Positions 8,807-17,395 of a DNA stretch of 64,000 nt are shown here, one piece after another (position 1 is the stretch's first letter; every line of letters begins with the position of its first letter). The position numbers were made by a program, and so were the translations under genes. Origin of the DNA: CALUOB01 sp944322305 (GTDB lineage: Bacteria > Actinomycetota > Coriobacteriia > Coriobacteriales > Coriobacteriaceae). The notes beneath the pieces are model-generated. The model ran no database searches, was not told the origin of the DNA, and saw nothing but the letters and a program-made list of their open reading frames with translations. The stretch is from NCBI GenBank assembly GCA_963931605.1, contig OZ007031.1, positions 2,108,001 to 2,172,000 on the forward strand, in the 5' to 3' direction.

Positions 8807-8885
8807 GCGCCAATCTAGGCCGGGCTTAATTTGGCGCATTACGTAAGACAGAATGCGCCAAATTAAGCACGGCCTAGATTGGCGC
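8807..8885. repeat. 34-bp arm inverted repeat (TGCGCCAAAT palindromic element, two copies)
   Basis: Arms 8807-8840 and 8852-8885 match at 33 of 34 positions around an 11-nt centre. Each arm is itself an imperfect palindrome running from GCGCCAAT to ATTTGGCGC. A third copy lies at 39582-39616 upstream of the flippase gene. It sits directly ahead of the oxidoreductase ribosome site. It could be an operator, a REP-like element or a terminator of the upstream acetyltransferase gene. Confidence 0.7.
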
Positions 8886-8900
8886 AGTGGGGAGGAAGCA

Positions 8901-9965
8901 ATGGCAGACCGTGTTTTGAACCTGGCGTTTATCGGCAACGGCAAGAGCACCAACCGCTACCACGCGCCGTTCGTGCTCACCCGGCCGGAAGAGTTCCGCA
9001 TCACCCACGTGTACGAGCGCCACCTGGGCACTTCGCCGTGGAAGGCGCTGCCCGGCGTCACCTACACCGACGACCTCGAGGCGCTTCTCGCCAACCCGGG
9101 CGTCGACGTGGTGGCGGTGTGCACGCCGGTGGGCCCGCACTACGAGCTGGCGCGCAAGGCGCTTGAGGCCGGCAAGCACGTGATCGTAGAGAAGCCCTTC
9201 ACCGAGACGGTGGCCCAGGCCGAGGAGCTCTTTGCGCTGGCGCGCGAGAAGGGCCTGTACCTCTCTGCCTACCAGAACCGCCGCTTTGACGCCGACTACC
9301 TGACCATGCAGAAGGTCATCGCCTCCGGCAAGCTCGGACAGGTGTACGAGATCGTGGCCACCTACGACTACTGGCGCCCCGAGGTTCCTGAGGCTGCGCA
9401 GGGCTTCGACCCGTACAACTCCTTTGTGTACGGTCACGCGGTGCACCTGCTCGACCAGGCGGTGGGCTACCTGGGATCGCCCGACGCCGTGCAGGCCGAC
9501 GTGCGCCAGATCCTGGGGCTGGACCGCATGAACGACTACTTCGACTTTGCGCTGAACTACGCGCCCGACGCCCGCGCCGACCTGCCCATCGCTCCTGACG
9601 GGCTGCGCTACGAGGTGAAGGCCAGCTACTTCCGCGCCCAGCTGCGGCCGAGCCTGGCCGTCTACGGCACGCGCGGCTGCTTCGTGAAGCAGACCAAGGA
9701 TCGCCAGGAAGAGCACCTCAAGGTGTTCTATATGCCTGGCGAGCCCGGCTTTGGCGAGGATCGCCCGGAGGACTTCGCCACCGTGACCTATTACGACGAG
9801 AACGGCTACCACGAGGAGAAGGTCGTAAGCGTCCAGGGCGACTACGCGCGCTTGTACGACACAGTGTACCGCGCCATCGTCAAGGGCGAGGCACCTTTCG
9901 TGAAGCCCGAGCAGACGCTCGCCGTGATGCGCATCATGGCCGACGCGGTGGCTGGTCTGGCGTAA
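8901..9965 (+). CDS. Gfo/Idh/MocA-family NAD(P)-dependent oxidoreductase
   Basis: 354 residues from the ATG at 8901, with GGAGGAAG just upstream. The N-terminal Rossmann fold shows LAFIGNGKSTNRYH, where the usual GxGxxG is altered (GNGKST), then VDVVAVCTPVGPHYELARKALEAGKHVIVEKPF with the family's EKP signature. The C-terminal alpha/beta dimer domain includes NRRFDADYLTMQ, the FVYGHAVHLLDQ segment bearing the catalytic-type His, and a long beta-sheet region. Members oxidise or reduce sugars, inositols or similar polyols; the substrate here is not predictable. It appears monocistronic, bracketed by the inverted repeat upstream and a serine-hydrolase gene downstream. Confidence 0.88.
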   Translation: MADRVLNLAFIGNGKSTNRYHAPFVLTRPEEFRITHVYERHLGTSPWKALPGVTYTDDLEALLANPGVDVVAVCTPVGPHYELARKALEAGKHVIVEKPFTETVAQAEELFALAREKGLYLSAYQNRRFDADYLTMQKVIASGKLGQVYEIVATYDYWRPEVPEAAQGFDPYNSFVYGHAVHLLDQAVGYLGSPDAVQADVRQILGLDRMNDYFDFALNYAPDARADLPIAPDGLRYEVKASYFRAQLRPSLAVYGTRGCFVKQTKDRQEEHLKVFYMPGEPGFGEDRPEDFATVTYYDENGYHEEKVVSVQGDYARLYDTVYRAIVKGEAPFVKPEQTLAVMRIMADAVAGLA

Positions 9966-10083
9966 GGACCGCCGGCCGCTGGCGGGTTCAGCGGGCCGTT
10001 TGCGCAATACGCTGGCGCCGCGCAGCCAGATGCGCGTACAATTTACTCTATTTCACAGGAAGCCGGGGAACGCAGGTACGCTC

Positions 10084-12129
10084 ATGAGCCATAACGAGAA
10101 CAGCGGACGGGAGCGCGCGCCGCGCGGTGCCAACTGTCGCGGTGACCGCGGGGCGCGCGCCTCTGCCGGTGCGCGCGGGGCGGACGCAGCCCGGTCCGTG
10201 CTGGGAAAGGTTGGCTCGGGGGCCCGCAAGGTGGGGTCGCAGGCACGCAAGGCCGGCTCTGCCGTTGCCCCGCACTTCAGGCGGGCCTCCAAGGCGGATG
10301 TGCGCGCCCAGGCCGAGGAGCGCGACGCCGCGCGCGGGCAGGGGCGCCCCGGCGGGCGTCCGCACGGTCCCCGCGCACCGCGTGACGCGCGGAACGCTGC
10401 GGCGCAGAACGCGCGCGGACCGCAGCGCGGATACGGCGAAGACGAGCAGCGCTTCTCGAGCGCCGGCGCGTACGGCCGTGACGCGTCTGCCGCCCCAGGC
10501 GGGCGCAACGTGGCGCTTGCCGGTGGTGCCGGTAGGAGCAGTGCGCGCAGCGGGTTCACAGCCGTAGACGGCGGGCGCAGCGACGCGTACGACTACGGCA
10601 GTGCCTATCGGGACGATTACGCGGCTGGCCGCGACGCGTACGGCTATGGCGCTGGCCGCAGCGGTTACGGCTCTGAGCAGGGTGCGTACCGCGCAGGCGC
10701 CAACGGTTACGGGCGGGACGAGCACGCCGGCGGCTACGATGACGTATATGGCCATGGTGGCTACGATTCTGGCTACGGCCCCGACTACGACGACGGTTAC
10801 AGCTACGGCTCCGACCGCTCGGGCGCGCGCCGCGGCGGGTATCGCGCTGCCGGCTCCGAGGGCCCGTACGACGCATATGACCCGTATGACGACGGTGGTT
10901 ACGACCGCGACGACGCATATGACTCCGGTTACGGCTCGTACGCCGCAGGCGAGCCCGACCGGATCGTGCCCGACGAGCCGCGCAGGCCCCATCGCTACGT
11001 TCGGCCCGACCTCGGCCCGGTGCCCGGCTCTCCCTCGCGTCGTCCCGGCGGTGCCGCCGCAGCGCGGCGCCGCAGGAACAATCACCGCCTCATCTTGGCG
11101 CGGCACCAGCGCCGCTCGTTTGTGCCGTGGGCGCTTGCGGGCGTGGTGGTGGTTCTCGCCGTGGTGCTGGGCGTGAACTTTGTGAACGGACGCATGGAGG
11201 CGCAGCGCCAGGCGGAGGAGGCCGCAGCCGCCGAGGCCGCGGCCCAAGAGGAGGCGCGCGAGCAGCGCCGCATGATTGAGAGCTTCTCGATCGCCAACGC
11301 CGACCTGGACAGCATCCCGGCGGCCCAAACTGATCCGGAGCTGTTCTCGCTTTCCGGTGCCGACGCGCCCGAGCTCACCGACAACGAGCTCAAGGCCCTC
11401 TCGACGGCGCTCGCCCCGGTGAGCGAGCTGGGTGAGGCGGGCTACGTGCTCATCAACCTGGAGACGGGCTTCGGGCTGGCCTACAACGCCGACGAGCGCA
11501 TCTACGGCGCCAGCTCGTTCAAGTTTCCCTACGCCGTCTACCTGTGCCAAGACCTGGTCGACGGCGGCGAGCTTGCGCTTGACGACGAATGTCCGGAAAG
11601 CGCAAGCGGCCTGAGCGTCTCGGAGCTCATCCGGGCGTCCGTGGTCGACTCGGACAACGACTCGTTCGTGGCGCTGCGCGACGCCTACGACGCCGAGGAC
11701 TTCGACACCTGGATCGAGGGCCTGGGCGTAACCGACGCGCGGTACGACCAGGAGAGCTTTCCCACGCTGAGCACGCGCAGCCTCGTGAAGCTGTGGGCCA
11801 ACGCGTACCAGTACTTCCAGACCGGCGGCGACACGGCTACCTGGCTCAAGGGTCTGTGCGGGAAAACCACCACGTCGTTTCTCCGCGACGGCATCACGCA
11901 GCCGGGCATAACCGTGTACGACAAGGCCGGCTGGTACCCGAGCGAGGACGAGGCGTACTGCAGCGTCACGGACGCGGGCATTGTGGAGGACGCGGACGGC
12001 ACGCCGTACCTCATGGCCGTGATGACGAGCATGTCGTACAGCGACGAGGCGGTCGAGGCGTTCGAAGGGCTCGCCAACATCATCTTCAGCACGCGCGGCG
12101 CCCTCGCCGTCGACGCGACGGAGGAGTAG
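10084..12129 (+). CDS. Membrane-anchored beta-lactamase-fold serine hydrolase with long disordered N-terminus
   Basis: 681 residues from the ATG at 10084 (the frame opens at 10000, so the start is uncertain). Residues 1-345 are low complexity, rich in Gly, Tyr, Asp, Arg and Ala, with many Y-G/Y-D pairs. A single transmembrane helix (VPWALAGVVVVLAVVLGVNF, ~347-366) is followed by a short Glu/Ala-rich helical linker and a class A beta-lactamase-like domain. That domain shows SxxK at Ser477-Lys480 (SSFK), an SDN triad at Ser523-Asn525, and KAG at Lys614 in place of KTG. Topology predicts a cytoplasmic N-tail and an extracellular enzyme. The role may be peptidoglycan hydrolysis or carboxypeptidase activity rather than antibiotic resistance; I cannot distinguish these. 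Confidence 0.8.
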   Translation: MSHNENSGRERAPRGANCRGDRGARASAGARGADAARSVLGKVGSGARKVGSQARKAGSAVAPHFRRASKADVRAQAEERDAARGQGRPGGRPHGPRAPRDARNAAAQNARGPQRGYGEDEQRFSSAGAYGRDASAAPGGRNVALAGGAGRSSARSGFTAVDGGRSDAYDYGSAYRDDYAAGRDAYGYGAGRSGYGSEQGAYRAGANGYGRDEHAGGYDDVYGHGGYDSGYGPDYDDGYSYGSDRSGARRGGYRAAGSEGPYDAYDPYDDGGYDRDDAYDSGYGSYAAGEPDRIVPDEPRRPHRYVRPDLGPVPGSPSRRPGGAAAARRRRNNHRLILARHQRRSFVPWALAGVVVVLAVVLGVNFVNGRMEAQRQAEEAAAAEAAAQEEAREQRRMIESFSIANADLDSIPAAQTDPELFSLSGADAPELTDNELKALSTALAPVSELGEAGYVLINLETGFGLAYNADERIYGASSFKFPYAVYLCQDLVDGGELALDDECPESASGLSVSELIRASVVDSDNDSFVALRDAYDAEDFDTWIEGLGVTDARYDQESFPTLSTRSLVKLWANAYQYFQTGGDTATWLKGLCGKTTTSFLRDGITQPGITVYDKAGWYPSEDEAYCSVTDAGIVEDADGTPYLMAVMTSMSYSDEAVEAFEGLANIIFSTRGALAVDATEE

Positions 12130-12288
12130 CGAGCGACGCGCGACGCGCCGCAGGCTGTTCGCCGCTGCCTTCGCCTCTGCACTTCTCGCATGAAGAAAAT
12201 CTAAGTCTTTCTCGCTTAGGTTATATGAGCGCAGATAGGGGTAAGATAGCTTCCGTTCTGCACGTAGTTGAAAGGAAGCGTTTTTCTC

Positions 12289-14304
12289 ATGCGCAAGTTC
12301 AAGACAGAGAGCAAAAAGCTGCTCGACCTCATGATCAACTCGATCTACACCAACCGCGAGATCTTCCTGCGCGAGCTCATCTCCAACGCCTCGGACGCCA
12401 TCGACAAGCTCTACTTCAAGAGCCTAACCGACAGCACCGTGGCGCTCAACCAGGACGACCTGGCTATCCGCATCTCCGTTGACAAGGACGCCCGCACGCT
12501 CACCGTCTCGGACAACGGCATCGGCATGACGGCCGAGGAGCTCGAGCGCAACCTGGGCACCATCGCGCACTCCGGCTCCGAGGAGTTCAAGGCCGAGAAC
12601 GCCGAGGCCCAGGGCGACGCTGTGGACATCATCGGCCGCTTCGGCGTGGGCTTCTACTCGGCCTTCATGGTGGCCAAGGAGGTCACGGTTGTCACGCGCG
12701 CCTACGCCACCGGCCAGACGTACCGCTGGATCTCCGACGGCGTGGAGGGCTACACCATCGAGGAGGTTCCCGCTACCGACCCGGCCTACAAGTTCGAGAG
12801 CGGCACCGACGTCATCCTCACGCTGAAGGACGACACCGACGACGTCTCCTACGACGAGTACCTCTCGGAGTGGCAGCTCAAGGACCTGATCAAGCGCTAC
12901 AGCAACTACGTGCGCTACCCCGTTAAGATGATGGTTACCAAGAGTCGCCAGAAGCCCAAGCCCGAGGACGCGGGCGACGACTACCAGCCCGAGTACGAGA
13001 GCTACGAGGAGCTGGAGACCATCAACTCCATGACCCCCATCTGGAAGAAGAAGGCCTCGGAGGTCACGGACGAGGAGTACCACGAGTTCTACAAGTCCAC
13101 CTTCCACGACTACACCGACCCGGTGCGCACCTTCAGCCTGCACGCCGAGGGCGCGCTGGAGTACGACGCGCTGATGTTCATCCCGGGCCGCGCGCCGTTC
13201 GACCTGTACAGCAAGGATTACGAGAAGGGCCTGGAGCTCTACAGCTCCAACGTGCTCATCATGGAGAAGTGCGCCGACCTGCTGCCCGACTACTACAACT
13301 TCGTGCGCGGCGTGGTCGACTCGGCCGACGTGCACCTGAACATCAGCCGCGAGACCCTGCAGCAGACTCGCCAGCTCACCGCCATGGCCAAGCGCATCGA
13401 GAAGAAGATCACCTCCGAGCTCGAGCGCATGCGCGACGACGACCGCGAGGCGTACGAGAAGTTCTTCGAGAACTTCGGCCGCGGCATCAAGTACGGCATC
13501 TACCAGAGCTACGGCATGAAGGCCGCCGAGCTGGGCGACCTGCTTCTGTTCTGGAGCGCCAAGAACGAGAAGATGGTGACGCTCGCCGAGTACGCCGCCG
13601 CCATGCCCGAGGGCCAGAAGGCCATCTACTTCGCGGCGGGCGACGACCGCGACCGCTTGTCCAAGATGCCGGTGGTCAAGTCTGTGCTCGACCGCGGTTA
13701 CGACGTGCTGCTGTGCACCCAGGACGTGGACGAGTTCTGCTTCCAGGCCATGCGCGAGTACGTGTTCACGCCGGTGGTCGAGGCGGATGCGGGCGCGGAG
13801 GGCGCCGAGGCCGAGGGCGAGACGCCGGCCGAGCCCGAGGAGAAGCGCCTGGAGCTCAAGAACGTGGCGTCGGGCGACCTGGACCTTGCCACCGAGGACG
13901 AGAAGAAGGCCGCCGAGGAGGCTGCCAAGGCCAACGAGGGCCTGTTCAGCGCCATGAAGGACGCGTTGGGCGAGGGTGCGGTCACCAAGGTCACCGTGTC
14001 GGCGCGCCTGACCGCGGCCGACGACGCGCCGGCTTGCATCACGGCGGAGGGCCCGGTTTCGCTTGAGATGGAGAAGGTCCTGAACGCCGGCCCCATGCCC
14101 GAGGGCGTGAAGAGCCAGCGCGTGTTGGAGCTCAACGCGCAGCACCCGGTGTTCGCCAAGCTGCAGGCTGCGCAGGAGGGCGAGGACGCCGACAAGCTCA
14201 AGCTGTACACCGAGCTGCTGTACGACCAGGCGCTGCTCATGGAGGGTATCGACGTGCCCGACCCGGTGGCGTTCGCGCAGAACGTGTGCAAGCTGATGGC
14301 GTAG
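12289..14304 (+). CDS. htpG: Molecular chaperone HtpG (Hsp90 family)
   Basis: 671 residues; AAAGGAAG precedes the ATG at 12289. Hsp90 is an ATP-driven dimeric cytosolic chaperone. The GHKL ATPase N-domain shows LRELISNASDAIDKL, SDNGIGMTAEEL and the lid region IGRFGVGFYSAFMVA. The middle domain has KYGIYQSYG and the NISRETLQQ segment with the catalytic-loop Arg. The C-terminal domain contains an acidic insertion (GAEGAEAEGETPAEPEEK) about residues 502-522, then the dimerisation region. Length is slightly above the ~620-630 usual for HtpG, due to that insertion. No CIRCE element is seen upstream. A GC hairpin follows. Confidence 0.96.
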   Translation: MRKFKTESKKLLDLMINSIYTNREIFLRELISNASDAIDKLYFKSLTDSTVALNQDDLAIRISVDKDARTLTVSDNGIGMTAEELERNLGTIAHSGSEEFKAENAEAQGDAVDIIGRFGVGFYSAFMVAKEVTVVTRAYATGQTYRWISDGVEGYTIEEVPATDPAYKFESGTDVILTLKDDTDDVSYDEYLSEWQLKDLIKRYSNYVRYPVKMMVTKSRQKPKPEDAGDDYQPEYESYEELETINSMTPIWKKKASEVTDEEYHEFYKSTFHDYTDPVRTFSLHAEGALEYDALMFIPGRAPFDLYSKDYEKGLELYSSNVLIMEKCADLLPDYYNFVRGVVDSADVHLNISRETLQQTRQLTAMAKRIEKKITSELERMRDDDREAYEKFFENFGRGIKYGIYQSYGMKAAELGDLLLFWSAKNEKMVTLAEYAAAMPEGQKAIYFAAGDDRDRLSKMPVVKSVLDRGYDVLLCTQDVDEFCFQAMREYVFTPVVEADAGAEGAEAEGETPAEPEEKRLELKNVASGDLDLATEDEKKAAEEAAKANEGLFSAMKDALGEGAVTKVTVSARLTAADDAPACITAEGPVSLEMEKVLNAGPMPEGVKSQRVLELNAQHPVFAKLQAAQEGEDADKLKLYTELLYDQALLMEGIDVPDPVAFAQNVCKLMA

Positions 14305-14356
14305 CAGCGGCACGCGGAAGCGCAGGGCGGCGCTGAGTTAGCTGCATAGGCAGGTT

Positions 14357-14394
14357 AACGGGGCTCGCCGGCGATGATGCCGGCGGGCCCCGTT
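14357..14394 (+). terminator. GC-rich hairpin after htpG
   Basis: Arms aacggggctcgccggc (14357-14372) and gccggcgggccccgtt (14379-14394) pair over 16 positions with one mismatch, 52 bp after the htpG stop. It lacks a T run, so efficiency is uncertain. The remainder of the 367-bp gap to 14671 holds nothing I recognise. Confidence 0.55.
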
Positions 14395-14671
14395 CGCGTG
14401 GCGCGGCGGTCGCTTTTCCGGCGGCTCTGTTTGGAGCCTGCCTGCCGAGATGGTTGCGCGCGCATAAGGATGTTTAGCCAGTAAAGGTAGCTCCGCGAGC
14501 ACAAGCGCCGTGTAAAAACGCTGTGCTCGCAACAGTTTCCTTGCAGCGGCCGATTTCGACTCGTGAGGGGAACGTTTTACGGACGGACGGCGCTGCGATG
14601 ACAAAACGGCTGGCAGAGGACGCCGCGGTGCTTCCTTTGCGCTGCCCCGGGCGTTTTCCCGCCGCGGGGCG

Positions 14672-15169
14672 TTAGCAGCCGATGCGGTTCTCGCGCGGGG
14701 CGTCGCCGGGTTCGGTATCAAGCGGCAGCGTGAACTTGTAATGCGAGTTGAGCATGCCCTTGCGCGCGTAGAAGCGGTGCGCGTCGTGGCGCAGCTGGTT
14801 GGTGGTGAGCTCGATCTGCTGGCAGCCGTGGGCGCGGGCCTGGTCGCAGGCGTGGTCAAACAGCGCCCCGCCCAGACCGTGGCTGCGCTCGGCGGGGTCA
14901 ACTACCAGCTCAAGCACTTCGGCTATGCGGGCGGCATGGTGCAGCTGGTCTTCGTAGCGCAGGTTGATAAACGCTGCCACGCGTTCGTCGCCGAGGTTCT
15001 CGGCCGTGTCGCCTGGCCCCGAGGTGGCTACGATGCCCTGCAGAGCAGGGGAGGCCACCTGCGCGCGGTAGATGCGCGCGAAGTCGTCGTAGGGGAGCGC
15101 ACGCTCCTCCAGCGCACACATCAGGCGGTACACGGCGTCCAGGTCGCTCTCGACGGCGTTGCGAAACAT
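14672..15169 (-). CDS. GNAT-family N-acetyltransferase
   Basis: 165 residues starting MFRNAVESDLDAVYRLMCALEE, the common opening of amino-group acetyltransferases that begin with R.A...D. Motif A is ELVVDPAERSHGLGGALFDHA, and the C-terminal RHDAHRFYARKGMLNSHYKF carries the conserved FY.R.G signature. This variant resembles PhnO-like acetyltransferases, but the substrate is not predictable. It is divergent from the D-Ala-D-Ala ligase gene; the intervening 553 bp is filled by repeat element F1-A. Confidence 0.85.
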   Translation of the reverse strand: MFRNAVESDLDAVYRLMCALEERALPYDDFARIYRAQVASPALQGIVATSGPGDTAENLGDERVAAFINLRYEDQLHHAARIAEVLELVVDPAERSHGLGGALFDHACDQARAHGCQQIELTTNQLRHDAHRFYARKGMLNSHYKFTLPLDTEPGDAPRENRIGC

Positions 15170-15278
15170 CTCGGATCCTCTCTGCCCAACGGGCGAACAG
15201 GTGCTTGCGGCGGATAATCCCAGCGCTATCGTACGCGCGTTTTGCCGGGTCCGGCTCGGCAGTTCTCGCGTACGTGGC

Positions 15279-15566
15279 GGTTACGCATGCCTTTGCGCGG
15301 CTCGCTTCGGACAAGTAACGGCCACGCATGCCTTTGCGTGGCCGGTGGTCCTGTGATTCTCGCACAAGTGGCGGTTGCGCATACTTTTGCAAGGCCCGCT
15401 TCACGCAAGTGACGCTTATGCATGTCTTTGCGCGAGATTTGATGCGGCATAACCGTTACTTCTTACGTTTCCGCAGGTAGAAGGCTTGGAAATTCCAGGT
15501 GTTATACAAAACGGTCTGGCAAAGAGATGCGTAACCGTTGTTTTCCCTTGGACGACAAAAGCGCGG
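15279..15566. repeat. Intergenic phased repeat, family F1 copy A
   Basis: Four direct units related to GGTTACGCATGCCTTTGCG start at 15279, 15320, 15373 and 15414 (spacing 41, 53, 41). One inverted unit, ATGCGTAACC, ends at 15536. The span 15414-15536 is exactly 123 bp and aligns without gaps to 41426-41548 and 42991-43113. Shared internal columns include ATGCGGCATAACCG, CGCAGGTAG and ATACAAAACG. Homology continues to about 15566 (GACAAAAGCGCG). Small ORFs overlapping it are by-products of the repeat. Confidence 0.85.
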
Positions 15567-15722
15567 GCGTCCGGCACGCGGTGCTTGCGCTTTTGTAGTA
15601 AAAGCGCGGGCGCCGCCGCTCGGATTTTGACGCCTGCGGCAAGTGGGTATCATGAGGGCTGGCAAATTGCTGCCCGCAAAACGCAGCCCGCAAAACGCAG
15701 CCCAGCAAAGGAGCGTGTTCCT

Positions 15723-16811
15723 ATGATTAACGTGGCGATTCTCTTTGGCGGCATCTCAACCGAGCACGACGTGTCCTGCAAGTCGGCCGACAACGTGGTG
15801 CGCTCGCTCGACCGCGCAAAGTTCTACCCGGTGCTTATCGGCATCACGCGCGAGGGCCGGTGGCTGCGCTACGCCGGCGACGCGTCCGACATCGCGCACG
15901 GTCAGGACGCGTGGGCTGCGCACGACTGCCAGCCCGTGGTGCTCGTGCCCGGCCGGGCGGGCGAGAGGGGCGGCTTGGCCGTGGCCGACGGCGCAGGCCT
16001 GCACCCGCTTGCCATAGACGTGGCCTTCCCGGTGCTGCACGGCCAGGGCGGCGAGGACGGTACCGTGCAGGGCGTGCTCGAGACCTGCGGCATCCCGTAC
16101 GTGGGCTGTGGCGTCATGGCCAGCGCTGTCTGCATGGACAAGGACGCCTCGCACCGGCTGGCAGCGGCGGCCGGCGTGCGCTCGCCGCGCTGCGCGGTGC
16201 TGTACCGCAACGCCTGCGGCACCGCCGACGAGGCCGCCGTTGCCGCGGCGCTCGAGGCTTGCGGCGGCTTCCCCGTGTTCGTGAAGCCCGCGCGCGGCGG
16301 CTCGTCCATCGGCGTGTCCAAGGCCGCCGACGCCCCCGCGCTGGCTGCGGCGCTCGAGCAGGCCTTCGCGCTGGACGAGAAGGTTGCGGTCGAGGAGGCC
16401 ATCGCGGGCGTTGAGGTTGGCTGCGCGGTTGTCGGCGACGCGGTAAGCGGCATCGAGATGGGCGCGGTTGACGAGATCGTGATCTCCGGCGACGGCTTCT
16501 TCCGCATCCACCTGGAGAAGAACCCCGGCCAGAACACCCAGCTGCGCTGCCCGGCCGAGCTCGACGAGGACCTGCTCGTGCGCGTGCGCGCCGCCGGCCG
16601 CGCCGTGTACGAGGCGCTGGGGTGCTCGGGCTTCGCGCGCGTGGACCTGTTCGTGACGCCGGAGGGCGAGGTCGTTTTCAACGAGGTCAACTCAACGCCG
16701 GGCCTCACGTATTACTCGCGTTTCCCGCAGATGATGCGCGCGGCGGGCCACGACTTCACCGAGGTTCTCACGCGCCTCATCGAGTCCGAGCTTGCCCGCG
16801 CGGGTAAGTAA
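15723..16811 (+). CDS. ddl: D-alanine--D-alanine ligase
   Basis: 362 residues from the ATG at 15723; the frame extends upstream into repeat DNA, which I exclude. The enzyme joins two D-Ala using ATP to form the terminal dipeptide of the peptidoglycan stem. N-domain: VAILFGGISTEHDVSCKSA. Central: DVAFPVLHGQGGEDGTVQGVLE, followed by YVGCGVMASAVCMDK. ATP-grasp region: FPVFVKPARGGSSIGVSK and the metal/ATP-binding FARVDLFVT...VVFNEVNSTPGLT. An AGGAG ribosome site is present. Two tandem copies of gcccgcaaaacgca lie just ahead of the start (15673-15700). It probably shares a transcript with the mini-glutaredoxin downstream. Confidence 0.95.
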   Translation: MINVAILFGGISTEHDVSCKSADNVVRSLDRAKFYPVLIGITREGRWLRYAGDASDIAHGQDAWAAHDCQPVVLVPGRAGERGGLAVADGAGLHPLAIDVAFPVLHGQGGEDGTVQGVLETCGIPYVGCGVMASAVCMDKDASHRLAAAAGVRSPRCAVLYRNACGTADEAAVAAALEACGGFPVFVKPARGGSSIGVSKAADAPALAAALEQAFALDEKVAVEEAIAGVEVGCAVVGDAVSGIEMGAVDEIVISGDGFFRIHLEKNPGQNTQLRCPAELDEDLLVRVRAAGRAVYEALGCSGFARVDLFVTPEGEVVFNEVNSTPGLTYYSRFPQMMRAAGHDFTEVLTRLIESELARAGK

Positions 16812-16859
16812 CCAATGCGCGCAGCGAACGGAAGCGCGCCCCGCGAGAAAGGAGCCGCC

Positions 16860-17099
16860 ATGGCCCATGAGTATCTGCTGTACGTGATGCCCGGATGCCC
16901 CTTCTGCCACAAGGTCCTGCGTTTCATGGCCGAGAAGGGCATCGAGTTGCCGCAGGCCGACATCACCGCCGACCCTGCCGCGCGCGAGGAGCTCAAGCGC
17001 GTGGGCGGCAAGGTGCAGGTGCCGTGCCTGTTCATAGACGGCGAGCCGCTCTACGAGTCGGACGGCATCGTGGCGTACCTCGAGAAGAACCTGGCATAG
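16860..17099 (+). CDS. Glutaredoxin-like small thioredoxin-fold protein
   Basis: 79 residues from the ATG at 16860 behind GAAAGGAG. A CPFC redox motif occupies residues 13-16 in YVMPGCPFCHKVL; VQVPCLFIDGEPLYESDGIVAYL contains the cis-Pro and the glutathione-type GxxLxESxxI pattern. This matches the minimal glutaredoxin / GST N-terminal domain. The expected role is thiol-disulfide exchange with small thiols or proteins. It lies 48 bp after ddl and ends before a strong hairpin. Confidence 0.85.
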   Translation: MAHEYLLYVMPGCPFCHKVLRFMAEKGIELPQADITADPAAREELKRVGGKVQVPCLFIDGEPLYESDGIVAYLEKNLA

Positions 17100-17271
17100 C
17101 GGCACCGCCGGCCGGCGTCTGCGCCGAGCGAGAAGAGCGCGGGCGCGGCGGCCGAGAAGAGCGCGCAGCTTGCAGCTGAGAACGGCCCGCGCCCTGTTGC
17201 GGCGCCGTTGCCGCGCAGAGCGTGCGGATTGCAACGGGGCGCAGCGTCGCGGTACCGCGCCGGCTCATGAG

Positions 17272-17310
17272 AACGGACCCCGATCCGGATGTGCCGGGTC
17301 GGGGTCCGTT
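17272..17310. terminator. Hairpin terminator between convergent genes
   Basis: Arms aacggaccccgatcc (17272-17286) and gggtcggggtccgtt (17296-17310) pair over 15 positions with one mismatch, followed on the plus strand by TTCGTT. It separates the ddl-glutaredoxin unit from the convergent upp gene. Confidence 0.6.
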
Positions 17311-17395
17311 TCGTTATGCGCTTCAGCTGCGGCTGGCGCCTGCGGACAGCGTGGTCAAAGCTGGGCCGCCCGCACGTATCGCCCAGCAAGCGGGC

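Noticed and set aside
10084..12129. Class A beta-lactamase resistance gene
   Set aside because: The fold motifs match, but the membrane anchor, KAG in place of KTG and lack of a clear omega-loop Glu make a cell-wall role more likely.
14672..15169. Aminoglycoside acetyltransferase (resistance) assignment for the GNAT genes
   Set aside because: None of the three GNAT proteins has residues that identify an antibiotic substrate; a generic call is all the sequence supports.
15170..15722. Small ORFs with repeated AKVCATAT-like peptides around repeat F1-A
   Set aside because: The peptides are translations of the GGTTACGCATGCCTTTGCG units; similar strings appear at copies B and C in other frames.
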